From positions 434,001 through 498,000 of the forward strand of contig JAJNNX010000004.1 in assembly GCA_023159155.1 (NCBI GenBank): 64,000 nucleotides of DNA. Reading direction: 5' to 3'. The DNA is from Ustulina deusta (Eukaryota > Ascomycota > Sordariomycetes > Xylariales > Xylariaceae). The notes beneath the pieces were generated by a model. It had not been told where the DNA came from, did no database searches, and saw only the letters and a program-made list of their open reading frames with translations. The stretch's first letter is position 1; each line of letters begins with the position of its first letter. The position numbers and the translations under genes are program-made. Shown in pieces: positions 28,013 through 40,130 of this stretch.

Positions 28013-28731
28013 CTATTCTCTCCCTACCTTCCCTACTCCAAGGTGCAAGAGAGTTTTATTATACTCGTCAAGAGTTAAAGCGTTATTATTAGGCGGCCTT
28101 AGCTTTAGCGAGTAGGCTTCTTCGACCTGGGACCAAAAAAAAAAAATTTCATTGCAAATTAGTTGTTCTGTACTGATTTGGTGGTAGTGAAAATGATTCC
28201 GCTTTTCCATGCGCCATAAGGCGTCTTCAAAGCTGCCATCTATATCGCTACTACAAGGTATACATACAGCGAAGATATCTACCCACACCAAGTCCAAGAA
28301 CCTCGAAATCGTAATGACACCGGTCTGCCCCGCTTAGAATTTCGTAAGCTTGTTCGACCTCTTTTATTTTAATAAGGGTCGTGAGGTTGAGAATGTGACC
28401 ATTTCTAATAATGAGTCTCTGAGTTAGAGGGCTCAAGCTTGCTTAATTTACGAATATATCCCTGGAGGATTTCGGTATTGTTTGCGTCGGCAGAGACACT
28501 CAGTACATCGTAGTAGCTTGTCGTTTTATTCTGGAAGTCTGCCTGGGAGGTATTAAGCGGCACAATAGAAAACGAAGCCACGACGTAGTAGAGATATACG
28601 TGAGCTAAGACAACGCCGAGTAGAAGAATCATTTTGAAAGCGGATTGGCTTAGTCTAGGACGCGGCTCTTGGGGGACGTCTGGTGCTGGCCGCGCGTTAT
28701 CCGGTATTGGCTGCTGTGTGTTGTTTGCCAT
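28013..28731 (-). pseudogene. Membrane-anchored J-domain-like gene, degenerate (HPD missing)
   Basis: The first frame (start at 28731) gives a Pro-rich N-terminus, a hydrophobic segment (MILLLGVVLAHVYLYYVV, about residues 34-51) and the start of a J domain (YYDVLSVSADANNTEIL). The J domain resumes in another frame at about 28,430 (EVEQAYEILSGADRCHYD) and a third frame runs from about 28,297 to 28,013. The HPD tripeptide that stimulates Hsp70 is not present in any frame. The first break could be a 33-bp GTAAAT...CAG intron, which is in phase but shorter than usual; the second has no convincing intron. The most likely reading is a decaying relative of fungal membrane J proteins. Confidence 0.5.
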
Positions 28732-30641
28732 CTTTTTGAAGTTATTCTTTCCCCTGGCTAACGATGTATACTAGGTCAAGTGCTCTTAATTCAGGGTTCT
28801 GATTCAAGGCTAGCATGATGGCGTGGCGTTGGGCAATATTGAGCTGGTGTTGGTGTCTAAAGATAGGTAAATATTGTGTATTTAGTCATTTGTACTCTTT
28901 ATGACCATTATAGCCTTATTGCTCAATGTTATCTATACCCTTCCAATTCTGTTTCTAAGTTAACTTGAATTATAGAATAAAGTCAATGAATGCATAGGCA
29001 ACCAAATAATGGGGTAAAGGGCTAGGGTTGCACTAAGCATGTTTAAGATACAATAATATATATAATTATAATGTCCCAGGCTCAAATATCTTGTGATTTT
29101 TTATTATAAACTAGCATTAAAACACAATGGCTTTTTGTGGCTGAAAAGAACAAAGGATGGAAGCCTGTGTGTCTATGGAACTAATCATTCTAGATATATT
29201 ATACCTTCTAGGCCCTTTCACTTTAAAGCTTGAATCAGGGCTGGGGGTTGCCTGCCTGTCAACTTAACTCAGGTTAAGTTCCAATTGCTTGTTGCACCAG
29301 ACATTACTTTTCTCCTTTTAAGTTTGAGTTGCATGCATCTTTCTTGCAGCATGCCTACCCACCTAGGTACCTAGCATGTTCATGTATAGATCCGCACATT
29401 TGTTATTCCAGCAATACGCCACACTCTCAAAGCTGATCAACAGTGGACTTGGCCTTGACATCTTGACTAAGTACCCATACTAGCATATGTACGTCTGTCA
29501 CTTTAGCAGCTTCCCGGTGCCTCTATCTGCTGGCTTAAGCAGAGACGCGGAGAAAAAACAATTAAGATGCAAAGGTAAAGATGTACCTAGGTAGACGTAT
29601 ACATGTAGTTTGCATCTTTAAAATGCCCAAGAGTGATTCCTTTGGCTGGTATATGTTCTGCCCAGTGTGCTACCTGTAGGTGCCTGCACTTACATACATG
29701 TATATGTACATACCTAGTGCGTAGGTAGAGAGAGGCTGGGATGCGGCGATCTTACTTATGTGTATGTTCATTTAGGCATTTATATTGATGAAGCTTTAGA
29801 CCTCCTCCTGCTTCCTCCCTCCCAAAGTATTCCAACCCACAGACCTACAAACCCACAACCCAACCTCCTCAGGTACTTCTTACTTCGTATGTCCCACCTC
29901 TCAGCACCATACCATACCTGCAACCATCTCAGCTTCAAGCCACTGTCTCCCCATCGTTAGCGGCAGCAGCACAGCGAGCACCAACAACCAGGTATGTAGA
30001 TAAGCCTCTTTTTCTTCTCGACTTTTCATGGCAGCCGTGTTTTCGGAATTTCGAGACTTCCCCCTGCATAAGGAGCCTAAGGTAGCATAATCAATCCCAG
30101 CCAGGTTGCGTGTGCAGCTCACGATTCACAGGTTCCTTCACCATCGATCCATAGACCTGGGAATTTACCTCTGGCCCCGCCTCCTTTCAACCTCCTTCCA
30201 TGACTACCTCCCTCTGCCACACCTCAGTTTCCTCCAATCCGGTCCCCTCTTCCTAGCACGCAGTACTTGTCATCCTCGAGAGCCACTCCTCGACCGACTG
30301 TTAACATTTCATCTGCGTCCAGCACATTGCGCATCAGTCCCAGATCCATTGGTATTTGCCTCTCCTGCATCTCAACAGCTTGCAGGCCCGGCCGCTTCTC
30401 GTTGCCTTGCTTCTACTACTCCAGAAGTTCTCCACGGACCAACCAACCTATTCCCCAACACTTAAGTCGTACGCCACACCTTTCCATATCTGACGCATCA
30501 TTCTTCAGCCCGTCGAACGTCTGAACCAAATACTAAAGCACTGTAGTGTTCAGCAAGCGCAGCCTGAAACATTAACGTCAGTTTGATTCCGCGCCGACTC
30601 TCCTCCCTCTTGCCACGGCCTCTGCACTCTGACTCCTAATC
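28732..30641. other. Intergenic region and 5' leader of the RBR gene
   Basis: No credible coding frame was found. The region has several ACCTAGGTA-type motifs (about 29,355-29,375 and 29,583), a pyrimidine-rich stretch at about 29,795-29,880 that looks like a fungal core promoter, and a strong donor-like AGGTATGT at about 29,990, so a 5'-UTR intron in the next gene is plausible. Short frames in 29,760-30,524 are Pro/Ser/Leu-rich products of pyrimidine bias. Confidence 0.4.
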
Positions 30642-31835
30642 ATGAATCCAAGGCTGGCCCAACTTTCGATCAAATCGCCTTTCTCTTCCGATACTAATTT
30701 TGGGCCTCACATTCACGACTTGCCACCTTCTGAAAGCACAGGACTTACCCTCTACCTACGCACATCACCATGTCTTGTCCTTCTGGATCTGTACTAACAG
30801 AGATATGTTTTTAGTGCGAGCGGGCATGTCTGGTTATCCGGTCGTCCGCTTCGGTGGACAGAATAACCAAGAAATTGGGCAACTCCAAAACCAGAATATC
30901 GACCTAATCGTTCATGCGGCCCCGCAGCCAGCAAACCACCTGCAGTGGTGGCAAGGAGTCCCGGTGGATCTCATGTTAATACGAAATCGTCTTGCGGGTA
31001 CAGTCGCCTTTTCGGACGCAGAAGTTGCGAATCAATTAATGACATGTATCGTCTGCGAGGAGCAGTTCCCTCGCAACGAGCTATTATTCCTGCGGTGCGG
31101 CCACTGGCATTGTCGCGACTGTCTCAAGCATAATGTCCGCGTTGCCCTTGCTTCCTATCCATTCAACCCGGCAAAATGCTGTCTTGTTATCCCGAGAGAG
31201 ACGCTCCGACAGCTAGGTGCCCTTTCCGGCGAAGACGATGCACGGTATGCAAACAAGATGGAAGAGTTGACCAGCGTACAGGGGAAGATGCACTGCTGGG
31301 ATTGTGGTGCGTTCATTCCCCCGACAAACCGAAAGAGGAGGATGGGAGAGTGTCCCCAGTGTCCGAAAAAAACCTGCAAGGCCTGTCTGGCCAAGTCGCA
31401 CTGGGGCCCTTGCGACAAGACCAAGCTTGAGTCATCCAGAGTGGCAGAAGAGAAGTTATATCACCTTGCCGCGCAGAAAGGCTGGAAGCGTTGCCCCAAC
31501 TGTCTTGCCATGGTCCAGAAAAGTAAGTCATTCTTTACCTCGTTGCCTTCTTGTCCACGCCAGTTTCATTTCCCCACGGAAATCATCCCTTTGGGACTTT
31601 CCACGTATCCGCTGTGCCCACATATCAGACTCGGAGTATTCGTGATAACTAACCTCGAGTGTTGCAGATGGCGGTTGTGATAACATGAGGTGAACAATTC
31701 AAACTCATTCCGCTCCCTATATATAGTCTATTAACGTACTTCTGAATATCTAGGTGCACGTGTATGCAGGAATTCTGCTACCTCTGTGGGCAAGCACTTG
31801 GGATGATTCATAGTTGCCAAGGAGAACGACGATAA
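30642..31835 (+). CDS. RBR-type (RING1-IBR-RING2) E3 ubiquitin ligase
   Basis: Predicted RING/HECT-hybrid E3 that takes ubiquitin from an E2 onto its own cysteine. Proposed exons are 30642-30771, 30815-31522, 31668-31689 and 31754-31835, which sum to 313 residues in phase. RING1 starts at about Cys121 (CIVCEEQF, then CGHWHCRDC); the IBR is at about 205-235 (CWDCGAF, CPQCPKKTCKACLAKSHWGPC); RING2 starts at about 271 (CPNCLAM, NGGCDNMRCTC, EFCYLCG). Cys283 in NGGC is the position of the catalytic cysteine in this family. The two downstream introns have GTAAGT and GTGAAC donors. The first intron is weak (43 bp, donor GTCTTG, but with a TACTAAC branch site and TTTTAG). If it is wrong, translation may start at Met 30826. 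The protein is short for the family and ends just after RING2. Confidence 0.8.
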
Positions 31836-33013
31836 CAACCACGGCTTGCATTACAACCTCTTGCAACAAACCATGACCCAGCGGGTTAGCAGCTCCGCAC
31901 CGATGAGCATAACCGTCAGTTGTTACGACTTAAGGCTCACTAGTCTTCCTGGAGATCAGAGCAAAAGGCTTCACCATGATTTGTCGTGCTCTCTCGTTAT
32001 TTCATGCGTTCATACTAGAGAGGTTGGTTTCGTCTTCCAACTATGGAGGTTACGGAACTGAGAGGGAAGAGTTGCATAAAGAAGCCAACTCACTGGTTAG
32101 CTAGCCTCCGAATGACTTCTCCTCGTTTTTCTAGGTAGATATGAGAAGAGAAGCCTGGAGTTTCAGCAAATGGTAAACATATTTCATAGTAGGCAGCATA
32201 CCCACTTCACTAGGGAGTATAGCATCTAGCACAGAGACTTGCATTGAGTCCTCAGCAGCTAGTACATGCTAGACTTATGGCTAACCCCTCGTGAGGAGTG
32301 GGAATTCGAGTTCATAGGCCATCTTAAATAAATCATGCATGTCCTTCGGGACCAGCACCAAGAATGATTCCTCTTGATACACCAGGCGAACTTCCCATCA
32401 TTCGTCCTTGTTAACTCTTTGTGCTTCCTCAATCCCCCAAAAGCAGACGAAAGAGGCAACACCACTTTTTACCGCTCATAGGTCTCTCATCATCATTATC
32501 TACGCCTTGATCACTGTGATTGGCTCCCTCGCCGTGTCTCACCATACTTGCAACCAAACTCACGAAAACATGATCGAGGATGTGGAGATCTCACGCCTCG
32601 AGGGCCAAGCCTGTGGCATAATCTTGACTAGGATGGTGTGTTCTATGACCCAACAAGGTAAGCACCTTGCATGTGCCCCTAGTAGACCCTTAAAAGGGGC
32701 CCTGTCGTTGCGTGCTCACGCGGGAGATTTTCCTCGTCACCTCACTCTCCCACCTCCCACGAAGGGTGTAGTTTCTTAGTAGTAGTCGGAGGTTGCTTCT
32801 ACATCTTTTTGAGCTATTCGAGTCCTAGTAATAGGTGGCCAGCCTCACGGGCGCACCAGCTAGGCTTCGTTAGAGGCTCATGCGTTCCCCAACATAGGCG
32901 TTCGAGCCAACCTCCGTGCGAAACCTGTTGAGTGAATAGATCAACGACGTATTATTGCTGTTACTATAGACGAAGCGCAAGACAGTGAAGATGTAGCAGT
33001 CGGACTTCTCGAA
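31836..33013. other. Intergenic, no gene recognised
   Basis: Only short frames interrupted by stops. The longest plus-strand frame, at about 32,408-32,779, has a hydrophobic stretch but no recognisable family and no intron pattern that would extend it. Nothing reportable was found. Confidence 0.4.
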
Positions 33014-33818
33014 AAGCATATAGACGCGCTCAGACCAGGTGTATGTGCAATCTATCTATCACAAGATGGCGCCATAATCTCAGCGTCGACTGATCCCCGG
33101 ACGACGAAACCCTTTGCGTGTACTATCCCCCTTTGCAGCAGGTTCTTCGACCCGACCACATCAAAACAGTACTCCATTCAGAATTGCGAGAGTTAGATCG
33201 ACTCTCTCCGAATTTTGATCCGGTTGATGAAAACAAAATCTACAGCTCTAGCGCCCCTTGACACTAAAGCAGTATTTCAGCACCGGTCTCATGTACGCCA
33301 CACCGGGAGGCAACCGCCCAGCCCAAGGAGGTTATTTTCAAATATTACTTCCCTTTTTTGGGGTTCTCTACACCCTATGCAACGAGATGAATCTATGGAT
33401 GTGCTTCCCCGCGCATTTGCGCATCGTTCCATTTGACCGGCTTGTGCTCGACAATGTAAACGGCCGTGTTATCAGTTTCACCAATCTATACATCCCGGGC
33501 TGACTCTATGAGAACAAGTGCCGTGTGTTCAAGCCGAAGTGGCTTAAACAACCAATGCACGTTGTCAACATCTTGGATCTTCAATATGGAATTATGCATC
33601 GGGATATTGCTGCACGAAGTCTTATCATCGACCCGAATCCTGATGCTCTTATCTTATTCGACTTTTGATTACTTTGGTCGCATCGGGGACGCCGGGTATC
33701 GCGGGAATCGAAACGGTATTAAGGGCGTGAAATTTTTATACTACATGGAATTATTACTCGCGACCGTCATTTCCGCGACGTCCCGCATGACAAACGGAAT
33801 CGAGCTGTCAGGGACTAG
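33014..33818 (+). pseudogene. Fungal protein-kinase-like gene, frameshifted remnant
   Basis: Conserved pieces of a fungal kinase-like family appear in order but in shifting frames: an N-terminal part (LRPDHIKTVLHSELRELD), VPFDRLVLDNVNGRV and LYIPG (about 33,425-33,500), KPKWLKQPMHVVNILDLQYG, the catalytic-loop equivalent MHRDIAARSLIID (about 33,590-33,635), LFDFDY (the DFG-like position), RNGIKGV, and finally ITRDRHFRDVPHDKRNRA before a stop at about 33,818. One extra base inside GACTTTTGAT breaks the frame just after the DFD motif, and another shift lies before ITRDRHF. There are further stops in the N-terminal part. No intact kinase can be made from it. Confidence 0.75.
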
Positions 33819-35968
33819 GGTCGCAGGGGGCTAGAAGTTACCAAATAGTGTGCTCGGAGAGGACCCAGGAATCAATGGTACTTGAGCCCTTGTCTATACA
33901 CTTTAACCTGCCGGCCTATCTGTGACTCACCTTCACTCTAAAGGCCAACACTCCCGACACCAGCCGATATGGAAGGGCTGGACTGGGTCAAACTCTGCCA
34001 TGTATTACTGCTTGTGCTATCTACTACTTCAACCATCCAAAGAGTTGATTACGTAAACAACAACGACGAATAAGGAGGGGGGGGGAGGGGGGGACAGCTT
34101 CGGGGTGCATTTCGATTCTCCAACCACCCGACATCACTTCCTCTATCGGGTCTGGCGCCCACGAGGGATATTGACGAATGTCTACGCCTTCCAGAGCCCT
34201 ACTGGTGTGCGTCACACCTTTGGTATTAAACCGATGGACTGTGGCGGTGTTAGCTGAGTTGAATGATGCATACTCCGCACGCATCTCGCGCAAAAGCTGT
34301 TATTTATAGTACATCAATCCTTCGTTTTATGAACCAAGAACCACCCAGCAACTCGACACGCCTCCACAAGTAGAAGTCCTCATAAACCCATCATATAATA
34401 CGCCACCTCTCAGTTGGTTAATCTAAGATCGATGAAGCAGCTAACATACCCTATCTGTCCTCAAGGTTCCGCCGAAAACGTTGCCGTTTCCCGCGGGAAA
34501 GCTTGGAGCCGGCAAACAACGACGGAGAGCTTGGACCCATGCCAACCAGGAAGCATTCCAAGGTTTCATACATGTATCACTCACGGACACGTGGTATATG
34601 TCTCAGTAGGTGTGTTTGACGGGATCTAGTGTACCTACATTAGTCAGCAACGGTTGGGTAGTACGCATAGTGGAGGTGCATGGAGGGCAGACAGGCGCAG
34701 CAGAGGCTAGAGACGCGATACTCTGACAGTAGGCACAGGTAATTTCTATACACTTAGGTATACGGCCAGAACACGCCGGAATACGGAATACGGAATACGG
34801 CCAACCTACTGCAGTAGCGGAGATCAGGTCGCCGACCGTGACAGGGGATTTGTTCAAGCATTGAGTATGCGTGGTCTAGCGAAGTGGTTAGACGAATGAC
34901 TTTAATTGACCGGCGCTGCTTGACAGGCTTCCACCGTGAGTGGTAATATACGTACCCTCCCGTGTCTTCCCAACAGGTCCCCCGGTAGCGCGCGGACAGT
35001 GCATACGTCCTCCTGGCTGCCTCTCACTTTTGCCTTTTTCTCTTTTTTTCTTTCTGCAGTAGCAAGAGATAGCGAAGCTGCGCACACGCAAGGACGCGGG
35101 TTAGGCGCACATGAGATGGACCTGATGATCTACTGAGGCGCATGGGTGAGCGGCCTGCTGAGTGTTTAGCTTTGCTCTTGGCCCATACTTAGTCATCTCG
35201 TTGCTCGCAGTACTACATCTGATTACGTGTGCTATGAAGCTAGGTAGTGACAGAAGATGGCTGGCAAGGCCAAAAAGATGTTGTATTGTAAATGGAGGGG
35301 TCCTCGCCGTACAGCTGCCTGCTAAATTCAGTGGGAATCGGACTGTGACTTCCCTAACCTTGACAGACACTTCAGCACCTGCCCACTGTAACCAGTCATC
35401 TTACGCAGTACTCGTGCCAACTAGGCAGGGCAATATGCCCCCCTCGTTTTTAGTTCGTGCAAAGGGCACAACTATGCCCCACTGAATAAGGTTAGCAGTG
35501 TCTCGGATGAGCACCATCCTCAGCAGATAGTGGGAAATATTACATACCCTATAACTTGGCTGTCCAACAGCACCTCACTATACTTAAGTTCACTATACTA
35601 GCGCTGTTCCTGCTGAGGACAGAACAATGACATCAGTATATGCATTGCCAAGAAGTGAGAGTGCATGCATAGAGGTAAGTTAGGACAGACATAGGACGGG
35701 CTTTAGACGTGAGGCGTGGAAGCCTGTTGTGTGGAAGTGCTCGAGCATGGCGCTTCTTCAAGCAGTCTGTGGTCCTTTAAGCAGCTTATGAATATTGCAT
35801 CCATGGCCGTTGAAGAGCTATAAAGCATCACGATGCATTCGAAGATCGATACGAAAACGTGCTTACACTACGCCCTGACGCCCCACGTGCATCGTGGCCG
35901 CAATAGAACCTTTCAGCTGAGGTGTTTGGAGAAACGTACGACTAACATACTACCCCGAAGAGCACACA
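33819..35968. other. Intergenic, no gene; contains one copy of a dispersed repeat
   Basis: Nothing coding was recognised. Small features are a G-rich run at about 34,075-34,096, three tandem GGAATAC units at about 34,780-34,800, and at about 35,255-35,400 a diverged copy of the repeat found again near 37,140 and 39,990 (shared GGCCAAAAAGATGTTGTA and AAATGGAGGGGTC). Confidence 0.4.
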
Positions 35969-36219
35969 CAGTGGCTCAAAAAAAGTCCCGTCCGCGTTTT
36001 TTTCAAGGCCGAAATATTTTCGTTACACAGAGTACAACTTCTACCTTAATGCATAAGTAAAAAATAAATAAAAAGTATTTTCTAGAAGCCAACCTATTTT
36101 TCAATGTAACATAATTTTTTCAATTTATTTAGTTCTAAAACCTGTTAGATATATTGCTTTCTGCAGTGAAAGTATTTGAACCGTAACAAAAAATGGACGG
36201 GACTTTTTTCGAGTGACTG
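35969..36219. mobile_element. 251-bp MITE with mariner-like terminal inverted repeats
   Basis: The left end reads CAGTGGCTCAAAAAAAGTCC and the right end, read on the other strand, CAGTCACTCGAAAAAAGTCC. About 25 bp pair with three mismatches. The right flank is TA; the left flank is CA, a one-base change from TA. The interior is AT-rich and too short to code for a transposase, so this is a non-autonomous element of Tc1/mariner type, or the internally deleted remains of one. Confidence 0.75.
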
Positions 36220-36589
36220 TACGCATAATATGTGTAGTAGGTGTAAATGCCGCAATCCTGTAATACAACACCAACAATTCTTAATACATAATGTGTAAAC
36301 AACGTTCTTCTGTGGCGTCTTCCACAGATAGTGTATGTTCCATGATTACACTACGTACTCGATGAGATAGGTAATTCCCAACATGCAAGTCCTCTCGCAT
36401 CGTCCCTTTCCGGCAAGGAGCGCTTTGCTGTGAGGGGGGGGATGGGTGGGGGGTTAACAATCAATCAATCAATAAATCAAAACCAGAACTCTTTTTTTAG
36501 GGTTAAACTTAAACAATGACAGAAACTCCATTTTGTATGTTTACTTTGACTGCACTCGTGTACACGGTCAACTCATCCTATAACGGATT
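36220..36589. other. Intergenic, no gene seen
   Basis: Ordinary composition with a short G run (about 36,434-36,453) and an AATC tandem (about 36,460-36,478). No coding or RNA signal recognised. Confidence 0.35.
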
Positions 36590-37260
36590 GGTGCCCATCG
36601 GCAATAAGGTGATCTCCATACAGAGATACCCATACCAAACGTCCCGCACCAGGCCAGGCTGTTTTCCGGGCAAGTAACTAAGAATGAGCGGTTAGTGTGC
36701 CAAGAGTACCTGACTAGGTCGACTTTGCTAGGCCCCAACTATGTATATAGCTCGCGGGAGCAGCATAACGTTATTCCGCTGATCACACTATATATAGCAG
36801 AAATTTTTTCGCAGATGTTTTTTTTTTTTTTTAGAAAATTTTAGGTCAATATAGATCACTTTAACGGCACTGATAAGATCGCCGGTATAATGTACTGGTT
36901 TAAATTCCACTCTGTAGGGTTTAGCTTCGTACTACTCCGGCAGAGCACGGGAACCCCCGCGTTTCTGGGCAAGACCGGTGCAGTTTATCATGGAGATAAA
37001 GGTTGGGCTGGGATTCCCTTGCAAACTCAGATCGATGTAACGAACTACAAAAGACAAGAGAGGGAAGGCTTGATAATAATTCCCCGACAGGCTCATTCCG
37101 TTCCACCTGACCCTGTAGAATGGGTCCACTTGGCTGAGAAAGTAGCTGGCAAGGCCAAAAAGATGTTGTAGGTATTATAAATGGAGGGGTCTGTAGCGTA
37201 AGCCTGCCAGCTAAATACAGTGCTAGCCTTACACCTTCCTCCCCATATCTTACACCCACT
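36590..37260. repeat. Dispersed repeat copy 1 (LTR-like)
   Basis: This unit aligns with 39,540-40,130 over its whole length: CCCATCGGCAATAAGGTG at the start, a CATAACGTT(A/G)TTCCGCTGAT(C/T)ACAC block, TCGTACTACTCCGGCAGAGCA, AATGGAGGGGTCTGTAGCGT and GCCTGCCAGCTAAATACAGT near the end. On the minus strand it holds a TATA-like ATTTATAATA and pyrimidine-rich stretches, as solo LTRs often do. The short frames inside it recur in the other copies and are repeat sequence, not genes. Confidence 0.6.
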
Positions 37261-37734
37261 GGACCTGCCCACTCCTACACCTTACGCCCCTCGAACCTGC
37301 CCACTGGCTGTACGAATCATACGGGTCGGGTTTTGCAATCATAGCCGAACAGGGTCACAGCCGTACAACTGCCAGCTGAATAATATTGTGTGGACTTCCT
37401 CCCAAGCCTCACACACCCTGTACTTTCCTCTTCCCATCTCCAAAGCCTAACCGAACTTGGGGTTTGTGCATTCGGTGGGCACTAATGCAGGGGATCGCAC
37501 TTCGGATGGAACCGAAGCCATGGAACCGATGAGATGGATGGTGAACTGATGGGATGGATAACGAGACCCTGATGTATTGGATAGACGCTCAGCATCATTC
37601 TTGCGCCTAAATACTTTCTTATAAAAGATCCCTCAACACCCGGACAGACGTCTCGGTAGGTTACAATGCGAACCTTCTTCATCTTCTCTACACACCTATC
37701 CAACCGCCACTCTGCCACCCGCCAACTCGCTACG

Positions 37735-38120
37735 ATGAGGGGCTTCTCAGTCGAAGCCATCGTCGCAATCGTTACTTTGTTCGTAGGGTTACCACCTACA
37801 GTCCTAGCCCTTGTTCGATGTGTAAAACGCCGTGGATTTCAGCGAGGTATAACCTTGGCTCCATTGCTTTCATACCTCCAACCCTTCCATAGATGGGCAC
37901 TGCCATCTGCATATGATTTCCTGACCCACCCATTATAGGTGTACTTCCCCAGGCAACACCCCAGCCTCACTAACCACCACCTGCTTTAGATGGACAACGC
38001 CTCTACGTTATTCGTGATATTGAACCGGCCTACACCGCTATCGAAGAGCAGTACTCGCTGAGCCAGACTATCACGTTTAGACGTCCGAGTCGATACAGTC
38101 CTCGGTTACCCAAATTATAG
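37735..38120 (+). pseudogene. Remnant of a small fungal membrane-protein gene, uncertain
   Basis: Starts MRGFSVEAIVAIVTLFVG followed by a basic stretch, resembling small single-pass fungal proteins. A second in-frame piece (DGQRLYVIRDIEPAY, then SLSQTITFRR) follows a 51-bp GTGTAC...CACTAAC...TTTAG segment that looks like an intron. The two pieces cannot be joined without crossing a stop, so the gene appears broken. The family name is unknown to me. Confidence 0.3.
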
Positions 38121-39539
38121 TTCTCCAGCTGCTACTGGAAGTACCTTATCAACCGGAGACTTAAGATGGACCTCGGGCGTCTTAGGCGCTCAACACTAAG
38201 GGAGATCACCGCTCGTCCTCTCCCGCTTCTAACAAAGAGGCGGAAGTTTTCTCTAGCCTAGCAGAGTAGAGTTTGCACTGCTAGTTAATATACGGCTTGG
38301 GTGGAGGGCTATAAGTTCACGTATCGCTGGCCGGGTCGCAGACACTCCCTCTGTCAGACGAGATATATGGCTATCCCGCTCCTGGATATGACATTGACCT
38401 GCTTCAGCGTGTCACCTCTATCGCTGCGGTTATTTTGAAAACGGGACTGTATACGGATTGTCCCTCGACTCGACCATATAACTACAGATCATAGCATTTT
38501 TACCCTACAGTACATGCTATAGAAGCTGTGATACGACTTAGGGAGCTGGTACGTGAAGGGAGGGGCAGTAGATGTATGGTAGAGATGGGTGCAGCCCTCT
38601 TTCTTGGACCTTCTTTTATTGCGCACTTACCTAATGCCATTTCCCTACATCACAACTTCTACCGACGCTAAAAACATTTAAAAGAAATTTAAAAAAAAGC
38701 CCAAGCTGGGGCAGTACATCATGGTGTTCAACTCCCGACAACAAAACTTAATACCATCAACACCATAGAATGGTGGGCGACGACCGACCGCGCATGCTAT
38801 CGCTAAGACAAATGCGTACCTCTTACACCCTACCCTATACACACAACGCGCCCGCCCCCCTTGGCGCCCAACGCCGCACTCCCTGGCATGGAAGTGCACT
38901 ATAACAACTGTGCTGAACTAGCGCCTTGAACAACAAAAACACACACATCGCCTCGAGCGACCCGGACGCACAAGGCACAGCAGTCCATTGAAGTGGAGCC
39001 GATGGGCTATGTGGCTAGGTAGGCAAGGGGAGTAGAAAAACCCCAAGAAATGGAAGAAATGGAAGAAATGGCGGCATCAGTTAGACTCTTTTTTTTCTCA
39101 GCTATCGTGTTGAAGTATATTATATTCCTCTTTGATCACTCGATCCCCCATACTAAAACATGTGTATATTGTGCTAGGAAGGGTAGGGACAGCCTATGTT
39201 GCAGCACAAGGGCAAGGTGAGCACCCCAGATACTTGAGCCTACTCGCGTTGCCCAGTTCACGGTAAGTAGAAGGAGTGGACAGGGAGTCATGACACAGCC
39301 CTCCATTGAAGCTCAAATATAGGTTCTGCACCCGTTATATATTTAATAGAACAGCATACCACGTCTTATAACACCCCCTAGGAGGTTAGGGAATTATTCA
39401 TAGAGTAGCCCTGCGTGAGGTTAAACAAAATCATCATCGTTCTAATCATACATCATAGCGTTGTGGCATTTGGTGGACTAGCGAAGTTGGACACGTAGAA
39501 GAGATGGAGTGATTGGCATGTGTGACGGATGGGGGGTAG
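38121..39539. other. Intergenic, no gene seen
   Basis: No sustained frame or RNA gene was recognised. A GGTAGGGACAGCC string at about 39,180 recurs at 39,536 at the start of the next repeat copy, so a further fragment of that repeat family may lie at 39,180-39,260. Confidence 0.35.
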
Positions 39540-40130
39540 GGACAGCCCATCAGCGGTAAGGTGGGTGATCTCAGTACATACCTGGCCACAGAGATCACCA
39601 ATTAGCTTACTTACCTATAAGTCTCTAGGAACCGGAATACCCTTATTGCGCGCAGGACATAACGTTGTTCCGCTGATTACACACTATATAGCAAAAAATA
39701 TATATATATATTTGCAGCTGCGCTACGGAAAGAACTTAAAAAGAGGTCAATATACATCACTTCAACTGCACTGACAAAGAGCGCCGGGATAATAGACTGA
39801 CTGGTTCAATTCCACTTCTGTAGGCTTTAGTTCGTACTACTCCGGCAGAGCATGGGGACAAACCGTGAGGGGAAATATAGACACCATCTAGGTACCAGGC
39901 AGTATGCTGGCGCAGGGGGTAGAAGGGTGTCTATGGGAAGGTACGGGGGTGTGTGCGTATAACCACCCTGACAGTGGTTGCCTTTGGCAGAAAGTGGCTT
40001 GAAGGGCCAAAAGATGTTGTATTGTCAATGGAGGGGTCTGTAGCGTAAGCCTGCCAGCTAAATACAGTACTAGCCTTACACCTTCCTTCCCATACCTTAC
40101 GCCCACCGAACCTGCCCACTTTGGCATCTG
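39540..40130. repeat. Dispersed repeat copy 2 (LTR-like)
   Basis: Collinear with the copy at 36,590-37,260, with scattered substitutions and a few indels. It shares GGAGGGGTCTGTAGCGTAAG and CAGCTAAATACAGT and ends with CCACCGAACCTGCCCAC-type sequence. The divergence indicates an old family. Confidence 0.6.

Noticed and set aside
29760..30524. Plus-strand Pro/Ser/Leu-rich frames before the RBR gene
   Set aside because: Pyrimidine-rich promoter and leader sequence gives such frames by chance; no conserved motif.
34865..34900. tRNA-like string with GGTCTAGCGAAGTGGTTAGA
   Set aside because: Resembles an A box, but no B box (GGTTCGANTCC) or cloverleaf follows.
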